Positions 1 through 6,413 of a stretch of DNA of 20,531 nucleotides are shown here, piece after piece; the first letter of the stretch is position 1, and every line of letters starts with the position of its first letter. Source of the DNA: JANRLJ01 sp034437895. Lineage in GTDB: Bacteria; Chloroflexota; Anaerolineae; Aggregatilineales; Phototrophicaceae. Under the pieces are notes generated by a model. It saw nothing but the letters and a program-made list of their open reading frames with translations. It was not told where the DNA came from and did no database searches. The position numbers and the translations under genes are program-made. The DNA lies in contig DAOTTO010000183.1 in the NCBI GenBank assembly GCA_034437895.1, positions 1-20,531 of the forward strand, read 5' to 3'.

Positions 1-137
1 ACCGTTTTCCATAGGTAACTTAAAAAACGGTATCCCTTCGGGGATTATTGTCCGCTACCCTTGAAAGGAGACAGCGCTTACCGCGAACCTTTGGTTCGAC
101 CCCTTGCCTGAAGGCAGGGTATCTCGCGCTAATTTCG
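1..137 (+). other. Hairpin-rich stretch upstream of the SGNH hydrolase gene
   Basis: No gene is evident here. Several short inverted repeats follow one another: ACCGTTTT (1-8) with AAAACGGT (24-31); ATCCC (32-36) with GGGAT (41-45) around a TTCG tetraloop; CGAACC (84-89) with GGTTCG (93-98) around TTT; and TGCC/GGCA around TGAA near 105-116, flanked by CCC/GGG. The first two could be the end of a terminator of a gene left of the window, but no clear T-tract follows. The reading frame of the downstream hydrolase is open back to a TTG at 48, but that extension looks non-coding and precedes a normal signal peptide. The window edge limits interpretation. Confidence 0.3.
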
Positions 138-1535
138 ATGATGAAGAGACTTGGTTTTACTGTTCTGCTGCTCCTTAATCTCGCGGGTATCATCTTTTCA
201 GCCCTTTTGGCGCAGAGCGAGGTGGTTGCCCACGTTATCGTTTATTCGTTAATTGCGTATGACAGCTATTCAACCGAGGGACAAGTTATCGGTTCGTATG
301 CTGAAGGCACACAACTGCGTATTTTGGGGCGTGAAGATGAAACCGGTAATGGCGGCGTGTGGGTGTATGTCGCGCCGATTCAAGGGGGGGTAACAGGCTG
401 GGTGCTTTCTGCTTATTTAGATTTCGGCACATTTTTTGATGTTCGCACCCTGCCGATTATAGGCAATACCAGGCCTAATTTGGCTGTTAATCCAGTATTG
501 AACGGGACGACTCGCGCTGAAATTGATTTGCGAAATGGGCCAGGTGCGACCTTTGAGATTCTCAATACGCTTCCTGCCTATAGTGCTTTGACGATCATTG
601 GTCGTAACCGCAGCGCGACATGGCTGCGTGTGGTTACAGAAGCGAATGCGGGTTGGGTGACGTATACCTTTATCTCGGTTGAGGGACGTTTGGAGACACT
701 GCCGATTGTTGAATCGCAGGAGGTAAGTACGGGGAGTATTGTGCCGGATTCTGCATCTTTGCCACTGATGTTTGCGGGGGTTGTGCCACAGATTAGCGCA
801 ACCGCCCGGCAAATTTATGTGCGTGGACAAGTATTAGGCAATAATCCGACTGTGTTTTCTAAGGTGGGAGATAGCATTACCGCCAGTGACCTTTTTTTGA
901 CGCAGGTGAATCGTGGGTCGTCCCTTTATGATTATGCTTATTTGCAGCCGGTAATTGATTATTTCTCGCAAACTACGCTGGGGGTTTACACCTCTTTTTC
1001 TTACCCTAGTCTGGCAGCCCGCACCGCTTGGCAAAGCGCGGATTTACTGAATCCGGCACGAGCCGCCGCAGGATTTTGTCAAGCGGAGGAGCAGCCTCTT
1101 GCTTGTGAATATCGGACGAGTCGCCCCTCGATAGCCCTCATCATGATTGGGACGAATGATCTCGCGCAGATTGATGGGCGGGTCTATCGGGCGAATCTTG
1201 AAAGTATCGTCCAGATCAGCATTCAAATGGGGGTGATTCCGGTTTTAAGTACCCTGCCTGATCGACTCAATCACCCGTCTTCAGGCCGTGTTTGGGAATT
1301 TAATGAGATTATTGCCGATGTCGCACTGACGTATGATATTCCACTATGGAATTATTGGTTATCTATGCAGCGGCTGCCCAATTGGGGCGTGAGCATTGAT
1401 GATATTCATCCCAGCTACGCCGATGATCTTGCAACCGCGATTTTCTCACCGGATCGACTCAATTATGGCTATACCATGCGGAACTTAACCGCACTGATGG
1501 TTTTGGATGCCGTGTGGCGTGGCGCTATATATTAG
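138..1535 (+). CDS. Secreted SH3b-repeat SGNH/GDSL-type hydrolase
   Basis: The predicted 465-aa exported protein starts MMKRLGFTVLLLLNLAG, a short charged start followed by a hydrophobic signal peptide or membrane anchor. I chose ATG 138 (or 141) because the frame upstream to TTG 48 encodes a polar stretch that would bury this signal. Two bacterial SH3-like modules follow at roughly residues 35-90 and 120-185, of the kind that bind cell-wall or surface polymers. The C-terminal half is an SGNH esterase/lipase-fold domain. Block I is GDSIT with nucleophile Ser246, block III is GTND with Asn340, and block V is DDIHPSY with Asp421 and His424. All catalytic residues are present, so it is probably an active esterase on an envelope glycan or lipid; the substrate is unknown. 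It ends 15 nt before the convergent acyl carrier protein gene. Family assignment is firm; start and role are inferred. Confidence 0.85.
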   Translation: MMKRLGFTVLLLLNLAGIIFSALLAQSEVVAHVIVYSLIAYDSYSTEGQVIGSYAEGTQLRILGREDETGNGGVWVYVAPIQGGVTGWVLSAYLDFGTFFDVRTLPIIGNTRPNLAVNPVLNGTTRAEIDLRNGPGATFEILNTLPAYSALTIIGRNRSATWLRVVTEANAGWVTYTFISVEGRLETLPIVESQEVSTGSIVPDSASLPLMFAGVVPQISATARQIYVRGQVLGNNPTVFSKVGDSITASDLFLTQVNRGSSLYDYAYLQPVIDYFSQTTLGVYTSFSYPSLAARTAWQSADLLNPARAAAGFCQAEEQPLACEYRTSRPSIALIMIGTNDLAQIDGRVYRANLESIVQISIQMGVIPVLSTLPDRLNHPSSGRVWEFNEIIADVALTYDIPLWNYWLSMQRLPNWGVSIDDIHPSYADDLATAIFSPDRLNYGYTMRNLTALMVLDAVWRGAIY

Positions 1536-1550
1536 GCGGTGCGCTATGCT

Positions 1551-1802
1551 TTACACAGGACGAGTATCAGCGCTGTGAGCGTCAATCAAGGTTACGAGGT
1601 CGTTTATGCTGTCGATTGCATTGGAGGTTAGTTCGGTATCGTCTAAATGCACATTAAATTCGCGCTCGATAAATAATTGAAGTTCGACCAACGAAAATGA
1701 ATCGATTAGCCCACCGGAGATCAAGGCTTCGTCGTTTTTCAAGGGATATTGGGCATCGCGCATTAAGGCACCTGTGATAAAAGCGCGGAGTTTGTCGTCC
1801 AT
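1551..1802 (-). CDS. Stand-alone acyl/peptidyl carrier protein
   Basis: This 83-aa protein has the size and helical pattern of an acyl carrier protein. The phosphopantetheine attachment site is the motif GGLIDSFSLVEL, with Ser35 inside DSF as the modified residue, followed by a long acidic helix. DSF rather than the DSL typical of fatty-acid AcpP, together with its position away from fab genes, suggests a specialised carrier, such as for lipid, alanyl or secondary-metabolite transfer, rather than the housekeeping ACP. A GAAGGA ribosome site lies about 11 nt before the start. It follows the LON-domain gene on the same strand after 28 nt and is probably the last gene of that operon. A dedicated partner ligase is not adjacent; the AMP-ligase fusion at 6414-8906 is the nearest adenylating enzyme, but a link is speculation. 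Confidence 0.85.
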   Translation of the reverse strand: MDDKLRAFITGALMRDAQYPLKNDEALISGGLIDSFSLVELQLFIEREFNVHLDDTELTSNAIDSINDLVTLIDAHSADTRPV

Positions 1803-1830
1803 GAGTAAAATTTTCCTTCGTCAAGTCACT

Positions 1831-2487
1831 TCAGTTTACCGAAAACGGTCCTTGATTCTCGATTTGTTCCGGCGGCGAGAGCAGCGCTTCTAGTAAGGCA
1901 ACTTCTCGACGATAGAGCGCACGTAATTCCTTCAGCATCGTAGTCGCTCGGTCAGCAGCCAGCAATTTTTGCTTCTGGCTAGAGGCGACTTGTAGCATAT
2001 ATGAGGCCAGATAAGCCAACGACATGGTATCTCGTGGAAGCTGGCGCGTATCAAACTGCACCTGCCCTGCCCTTTGCAAAATATCCAGATAGCGATCTAC
2101 CCATACTTTGAGCAAATCCCCATTGCGCTCAACAACCGTCGGCTCGTCTTGTTGGAGGGGGAGCATCTCCACCTTGCCCACAAGATACGGTTGATCGTTG
2201 CTAAAAGAGAGAATTTGAAAGCGTTCTACACCAATAGCGACGATTTGCATTTGGCCTTGGCTAAGGGGCTGGACTTGTGTGATCTGTGCCGTGCAGCCAA
2301 TCATATAGGGTTCTGCCAGAGTGCCATGTTGGGCAACACCGCTGGCAATCAAGACAACGCCAAATGGCTGACGCTTGTCGATGCACAGATTAATCATTTG
2401 TTTATAACGTTCCTCGAAGATATGCAGTGTAAGCGGCATACCGGGAAAAAGGACAGTATCAAGCGGGAATAGCGGTAAATCAAACAT
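1831..2487 (-). CDS. LON substrate-binding (N-terminal) domain protein
   Basis: This 218-aa protein begins MFDLPLFPLDTVLFPGMPL, the hallmark opening of the LON N-terminal substrate-binding domain (PF02190 type). It continues with HIFEERYKQMI and a predicted helical C-terminal half. It lacks the AAA+ ATPase and Ser-Lys protease domains of Lon, so it is one of the stand-alone LON-domain proteins, which are widespread but functionally vague; a peptide- or protein-binding role is inferred. The frame stays open to an ATG at 2526, but the family opening motif starts at the ATG at 2487, so I prefer that start. Neither start has a convincing Shine-Dalgarno. It lies between a VOC-family gene (54 nt upstream) and the acyl carrier protein gene (28 nt downstream), all on the minus strand, probably one transcript. 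Confidence 0.8.
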   Translation of the reverse strand: MFDLPLFPLDTVLFPGMPLTLHIFEERYKQMINLCIDKRQPFGVVLIASGVAQHGTLAEPYMIGCTAQITQVQPLSQGQMQIVAIGVERFQILSFSNDQPYLVGKVEMLPLQQDEPTVVERNGDLLKVWVDRYLDILQRAGQVQFDTRQLPRDTMSLAYLASYMLQVASSQKQKLLAADRATTMLKELRALYRREVALLEALLSPPEQIENQGPFSVN

Positions 2488-2541
2488 AGCTACACTGTTT
2501 ATCAACTTGGATGGATAGCTTTTCATTATACTCGTGTAGGG

Positions 2542-2961
2542 CTAATGGTTGCTACCTCTATCTAGCGAGTTCTCATCTTGGTTCAGAAAATGTTGAATTT
2601 CGATCAAATAACCGTTGGGGTCACGGAGAAAGCAGTGATAAATATGGTAATACGGATTATGTTCGGGAGCTTTTTCAAATTTTATGCCGTGTAATTGAAG
2701 ATGCGTGTACCATTCATCGACTTGCGGTGTAACCAACGTAAAAACCACATTATTTTGCTCGCCAGCGGTGATTTTGCCTTTTGCTGTTTCGCTCACTTGG
2801 CAGATGCCGATACAAGAGTTAGCGCTCACTTGATAAATACGACAACTGCCTTGATCTAACCACAATTTTAGACCCAGAATCTCTTCGTAAAAATGGGTAC
2901 TTTCTGCTAAATTGTTGGTGTACAAAAAAGTAATTTGCTGAGTGATGATAGGGTGTGACAT
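2542..2961 (-). CDS. VOC superfamily (glyoxalase/dioxygenase-like) protein
   Basis: This 139-aa protein shows the paired beta-alpha-beta-beta-beta pattern of the vicinal oxygen chelate fold. The first half contains QQITFLYTNNLAESTHFYEEILG, split as QQITFLYTNN and a helix ending FYEEILGLKL. The second half ends with the diagnostic FLRDPNGYLIEIQHF, whose Glu is the usual metal ligand. A His is absent from the first strand position where many members have a metal ligand (Gln is there), so enzyme activity is uncertain; it could be a binding or resistance-type member. I start at ATG 2961, which has GGAG five nt upstream; the longer frame to 2982 would put that site inside the gene. It is probably the first gene of the minus-strand group with the LON and carrier-protein genes. 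Confidence 0.8.
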   Translation of the reverse strand: MSHPIITQQITFLYTNNLAESTHFYEEILGLKLWLDQGSCRIYQVSANSCIGICQVSETAKGKITAGEQNNVVFTLVTPQVDEWYTHLQLHGIKFEKAPEHNPYYHIYHCFLRDPNGYLIEIQHFLNQDENSLDRGSNH

Positions 2962-3011
2962 GCGTTCTCCAAGTGAGATCATCTTTGAGTTATGGGCTTT
3001 GTGGATGGTGA

Positions 3012-3058
3012 TTGGTTAGGTTAAGATCATAGATCAATGATAATAGACGGAAGAATCA
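3012..3058 (+). promoter_or_regulatory. Divergent intergenic region with possible promoter for the GT4 gene
   Basis: The 97-nt gap between the divergent VOC gene and the glycosyltransferase gene must hold both start signals. On the plus strand GATAAT (3039-3044) is a good -10 candidate. TTAGGT (3016-3021), 17 nt before it, is only a weak -35. The ribosome site of the glycosyltransferase is GGAAGA, six nt before ATG 3059. There is also a small direct repeat AGATCAT/AGATCAA. Confidence 0.3.
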
Positions 3059-4471
3059 ATGAACATTGTGATGTTTTCGATCAACCCGCTGTTCCCTTCT
3101 TATGTGATGGGCGGCGCACCGAAGCACCTGCAAAATATTGCCATTCATCTCGGTGAGTTGGGGCATAAAATAACCATTTTATGTACGCAGGTGGGCGGCA
3201 CACAAGAATCGTTTCAATGGCATCCACAAGTGATGGTGCTGCCGATGCTGCGCTTTAAACAGCCTTTCCCGCAGCCTTATGCTACACCTGCTTATAATAT
3301 GGCGGCGACGCTGCAAGATATGGGGGATTATCTACAGGATACTGATCGCTTTTATATGCACGATGGCGAATTTTTATTCCCGTATGCCTATCGTCATGTC
3401 CCAACGGTGATTTCTTTGCGTGATAATGTGTATCCAGAAACGCTGTTAGGTGGATTTCTGTTTCAAGGCGACAAGCTAGTCCTGATCTCGGAATATTCTC
3501 GCCTGTATTATCAACACACGGTAGGGCGCTTTTTCCCTAATTTTGCGGAACGGGTCGAGGTGATTCGCAACGGGATTGATTGGGATAAATTTAAGCCTAC
3601 CGAACCAGGGCAAATTTTAAGTGTGATCCCTATCAACCCGGAACTCCAGCCGATTGTGCTGCACCCGCACCGTCCAGAGGAATCCAAAGGAATTCGGCAA
3701 ACGATTGCTGTTGTCGATTTATTGGTGCATCAATATGGGCTGACGAATTTAATCGCGCTCGCCCCCAAGTGGATGGATTTGCAGCTTACCAGCGAACTGC
3801 GCGATTTTTATGACGATATTCAGCGCGAAATCGTGATTCGTGGCTTGCAGGATAACTTTCTGTTTCATAATTGGGTGCCACAGGAACTGATGCCAGAATA
3901 TTTTAGCCTCGGCAGCGTAACGCTTTCGCTGGGTAATTTTGTCGAGTCCTTTGGGAACGCAGTTTATGAATCTCTCGGCTGCGGTACGCCGACGATTGCG
4001 GCACGTATCTCAACCCATCGTGAACTTTTGCCCGATCATCTGCTGGATAAGGTCGATTATGGCGACATTGAAAGCGCCGCCGCCATCGCTGCACGGATTA
4101 TCCGAGAAGGGCAGCGCACATCGCCGGAGACCTTAGATTATCTTTGTCAGAATTACTCCACCGAGCGCCAGTTAGCTCAATACGCGGATGTGATTTTAAA
4201 CGCGAAAAAATGTGATGAATTGGTCTATCAGCATCCACGCATTGATGCGACCACCCGCTATAGTCTTGCGCCTTGGTGCTATGTTTCTAGACGCGGTATT
4301 TATCATGATTTTCGTGCGGATTATTTCACCCATCCAGAGTTCAATCGCCTTGTTCAACAGCATCCGCAAGGATTCACGCTCCAGCAGGCCGAAAATGGCG
4401 GCATTTCTGCCCAAGACGTGTTGATGTACTATCAGGAGGGGTATCTTATCCCCTTAAATCAAGAAGGTTGA
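3059..4471 (+). CDS. GT4-family glycosyltransferase with C-terminal extension
   Basis: This 470-aa protein is a GT-B fold retaining glycosyltransferase. The N-terminal acceptor domain starts MNIVMFSINPLFPSYVMGGA, with the glycine-rich loop GGAPKHLQNIA. The C-terminal donor domain holds NWVPQELMPEYF followed by the EX7E signature: Glu296 in VESFGNAVYESLG and Glu304, then CGTP. A cytoplasmic enzyme using a nucleotide-sugar donor is expected; acceptor unknown. After the GT domain (about residue 385) there is an extra module of about 85 residues rich in aromatic residues (APWCYVSRRGIYHDF and EGYLIPLN), which is not part of the standard fold. Its stop is 3 nt before the ferredoxin start, so the two are co-transcribed and probably translationally coupled. 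Family assignment is strong; the sugar and the tail function are unknown. Confidence 0.85.
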   Translation: MNIVMFSINPLFPSYVMGGAPKHLQNIAIHLGELGHKITILCTQVGGTQESFQWHPQVMVLPMLRFKQPFPQPYATPAYNMAATLQDMGDYLQDTDRFYMHDGEFLFPYAYRHVPTVISLRDNVYPETLLGGFLFQGDKLVLISEYSRLYYQHTVGRFFPNFAERVEVIRNGIDWDKFKPTEPGQILSVIPINPELQPIVLHPHRPEESKGIRQTIAVVDLLVHQYGLTNLIALAPKWMDLQLTSELRDFYDDIQREIVIRGLQDNFLFHNWVPQELMPEYFSLGSVTLSLGNFVESFGNAVYESLGCGTPTIAARISTHRELLPDHLLDKVDYGDIESAAAIAARIIREGQRTSPETLDYLCQNYSTERQLAQYADVILNAKKCDELVYQHPRIDATTRYSLAPWCYVSRRGIYHDFRADYFTHPEFNRLVQQHPQGFTLQQAENGGISAQDVLMYYQEGYLIPLNQEG

Positions 4472-4474
4472 TAG

Positions 4475-4843
4475 ATGACCGCAAACTTAAGCCAGCATCA
4501 GCTTAAAATCCTGATGGATGATGAGGAAAAAATGTTGACCGTGCCACATGGCGCGAATCTGCGGCGAACTTTGCTGAGTGCTGGCTTATCGCCGTATGCG
4601 GCACTTACGCGACGGGCTAATTGTGGCGGACGCGGTTTGTGCGCCACTTGCGGGGTATGGATTGATGAGGGCGAACTTGCACCTGTGCATTGGCATGATC
4701 GTATTGGTAATCGGTTTGGGTATCCGCGCTTGTCTTGTCAGATCACCATCGAGCGGGATATGACGGTTCGCTTGCTCACGGATAAATGGGTGTGGGGCAG
4801 GCGCGATCTTGCACGAACACGGCGTACTGCCTCCGACAAATAA
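4475..4843 (+). CDS. Small [2Fe-2S] ferredoxin-like protein
   Basis: This 122-aa protein has a beta-grasp ferredoxin pattern, with cluster ligands Cys50, Cys56, Cys59 (NCGGRGLCATC, spacing C-x5-C-x2-C) and Cys88 (RLSCQI). The C-x5-C-x2-C spacing is that of adrenodoxin-like proteins and of the ferredoxin module of corrinoid-activation proteins, rather than the C-x4-C-x2-C of plant-type ferredoxins. It should carry one electron between cytoplasmic partners. The tail from about residue 100 is Arg-rich (WGRRDLARTRRTASDK). AAGGTT, seven nt before the ATG, lies in the end of the upstream glycosyltransferase gene. The pairing with that gene, whose own tail is unusual, raises the possibility that they serve one pathway, but no redox partner is visible nearby. 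Confidence 0.8.
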   Translation: MTANLSQHQLKILMDDEEKMLTVPHGANLRRTLLSAGLSPYAALTRRANCGGRGLCATCGVWIDEGELAPVHWHDRIGNRFGYPRLSCQITIERDMTVRLLTDKWVWGRRDLARTRRTASDK

Positions 4844-4844
4844 A

Positions 4845-5264
4845 TCATAAGGCTTCTTTGAGCCACGCAAGCGCATCCTCACGGTTCGTAAACAGATGTG
4901 ACGTAACTTTGTTCAGGTGGACATGAAAGGTGCCACGCATCAGAAACTGTAAAACGTAAGCTACTAATGTCGATGGCGTGACTGCCGCGATACGACCTTC
5001 AAGACCGTGCTCATTGATGATTAGAATCAGTTCAGTTGAGCGCTGCCGCAAATAAGGAGTCATAAGGAAGCCTTCAACCCCTTCCTGTAGAGTCAAGTAG
5101 GGGCGATCTTTAGGCCATGATTTAAGAATATCCATATTGGCATTGACGTAAGCATCAATCGCTTCCTTGTCATTATTTGCCATTCTGAAAGTGATGATTT
5201 GATAGTTCTCCAGCCATTGATAGTGAATTCCCGGCGCGACTTCGATGATGTCTTCTGTCTGCAT
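4845..5264 (-). CDS. Uncharacterised small protein, possibly SpoIIAA/STAS-like fold
   Basis: I do not recognise a specific family. The 139-aa product has no signal peptide or membrane segment. It alternates predicted strands (HYQWLENYQIITFRM, LILIINEHG, RIAAVTPS) with helices, and ends VTSHLFTNREDALAWLKEAL. Such an ending (strand, 'FxxREDALAWL', terminal helix) is common in small SpoIIAA/STAS-like proteins, so that fold is my guess. The start at 5264 has AAAGGG nine nt upstream. The gene converges with the ferredoxin gene, the two stops being one nt apart, with no visible terminator between them. About 236 nt of AT-rich DNA lie upstream and presumably contain its promoter. Confidence 0.6.
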   Translation of the reverse strand: MQTEDIIEVAPGIHYQWLENYQIITFRMANNDKEAIDAYVNANMDILKSWPKDRPYLTLQEGVEGFLMTPYLRQRSTELILIINEHGLEGRIAAVTPSTLVAYVLQFLMRGTFHVHLNKVTSHLFTNREDALAWLKEAL

Positions 5265-5439
5265 GATATAAACCCTTTTCGGAAACTTATCTGCGCCTTG
5301 TTAAATAAAAACGATAAAAACACTGACGCAGATTTATAAAGAAATAAGATTTTTCTAAGATAGTCGCAATTTGCGCGATCTAAGCAGACTTTCAGAAATT
5401 TTTGGTTTGATCAGTATAAAATTAATAAAATTTACTTTC

Positions 5440-5470
5440 TTAAAACAAAAACACACCCAAAAGGGGTGTA
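5440..5470 (-). terminator. Rho-independent terminator after the patatin gene
   Basis: Read on the minus strand, ACACCC (5469-5464) pairs with GGGTGT (5458-5453) around a five-nt loop. It is followed by a T-rich run GTTTTTGTTTTA down to 5440. It lies 31 nt past the stop of the patatin-like gene and is placed to end that transcript. The rest of the gap (5265-5439) is AT-rich, with no other structure I can support. Confidence 0.75.
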
Positions 5471-5500
5471 TTTTATGAACAATAACTGGGATTTCGTTTG

Positions 5501-6403
5501 CTAATTGATATGCTGGGTGCGGTACGACTCGCTCGTCACCAATTGTTTAATTGTCTCAAGATGACGTTCCGCTTCTAAACGTCCGGCGATTAAGGGGCCT
5601 TGAATATCCTTAAAATCCAGCGAACCATAATCTTCGACTCCCGGACGCAGCAAAACATCGGGTGGATGATCGCGTAAGCGCTGCTGATGTAAATGCCACA
5701 CCATGACGCGAAATGAGCGCCACATAGAGGTCATCATGCTTGGTAGCTTGGATCTTGGCGTATTGCTGAAAATATTGAACGGCAGTTGAAAGCCCATAAC
5801 GGCGCTCATTGGATCAATCCAAGGATTGTCTTTTTCCAGGGGTGGATAAACGTCTACGGCAATCACTTTATCCGCGCCAAATTGATAGGCGATGTGCGTC
5901 GCCAAGCTGTCGATGATGCCGCCATCCGCCAGTTGCATCCCATTAATTTCTACAGGCGGGAAAACGGCTGGCACGGCGCTGCTGGCTAAGACCGCCGGGA
6001 TGACCGCACCTTCACTCAAGGCGATTTCGATGCCATTCAAGATGTCCACTGCCATCACGACGGTGGGAATCCGCAAGTCGGCAAAGGTCTTGCCAGCTAG
6101 GACGGGGGCCAGTCTCTGCTCAATCACGCGCTGCCGCGCCCGTCCGCTAAAAAGATTCATGCTAAACAAGTTCGTCCCTTGCAGCGTTCCCATATTGGTG
6201 ACGAGGGTGGAAGGATGAATGCCCGCCGCAAACAGCGTCCCGACAATTGCGCCCATGCTTGTGCCGACGATCAAATCAATCGGAATTTGCTCACGTTCTA
6301 GGACTTCCAAGACACCGATATGGGCGATTCCCCGGCTGCCGCCTCCGCCTAATACAAGGGCAATTTTTGGTCGTGTCAAAATAACAGTTCCTCCAACATT
6401 CAT
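5501..6403 (-). CDS. Patatin-like phospholipase (RssA/NTE type)
   Basis: This protein of about 300 aa has all the parts of the patatin Ser-Asp dyad hydrolase. The oxyanion-hole loop is LGGGGSRG at residues 18-25, the nucleophile elbow is GTSMG with Ser49, and the catalytic Asp160 is in LADGG. The sequence resembles bacterial RssA-type proteins of similar length. It probably cleaves acyl chains of lipids at the inner face of the membrane. It has no signal peptide. The start is uncertain. ATG 6403 lacks a ribosome site, whereas GGAGGA just inside it lies about ten nt before a TTG codon at 6379, which would give a 292-aa protein beginning with TRPKIALVLGG after the initiator. It sits 10 nt after the hydrolase/AMP-ligase gene and ends before a terminator, so the two form a lipid-related operon. 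Confidence 0.9.
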   Translation of the reverse strand: MNVGGTVILTRPKIALVLGGGGSRGIAHIGVLEVLEREQIPIDLIVGTSMGAIVGTLFAAGIHPSTLVTNMGTLQGTNLFSMNLFSGRARQRVIEQRLAPVLAGKTFADLRIPTVVMAVDILNGIEIALSEGAVIPAVLASSAVPAVFPPVEINGMQLADGGIIDSLATHIAYQFGADKVIAVDVYPPLEKDNPWIDPMSAVMGFQLPFNIFSNTPRSKLPSMMTSMWRSFRVMVWHLHQQRLRDHPPDVLLRPGVEDYGSLDFKDIQGPLIAGRLEAERHLETIKQLVTSESYRTQHIN

Positions 6404-6413
6404 CAGAGCGGAT

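Noticed and set aside
84..104. GGTTCGACCCC resembles a tRNA T-arm
   Set aside because: No matching acceptor, D-arm or anticodon arm can be built around it, and the flanks do not form the 5-bp T stem.
48..137. 30-residue N-terminal extension of the SGNH hydrolase from TTG 48
   Set aside because: It precedes a normal signal peptide, has no ribosome site, and consists of hairpin-forming sequence.
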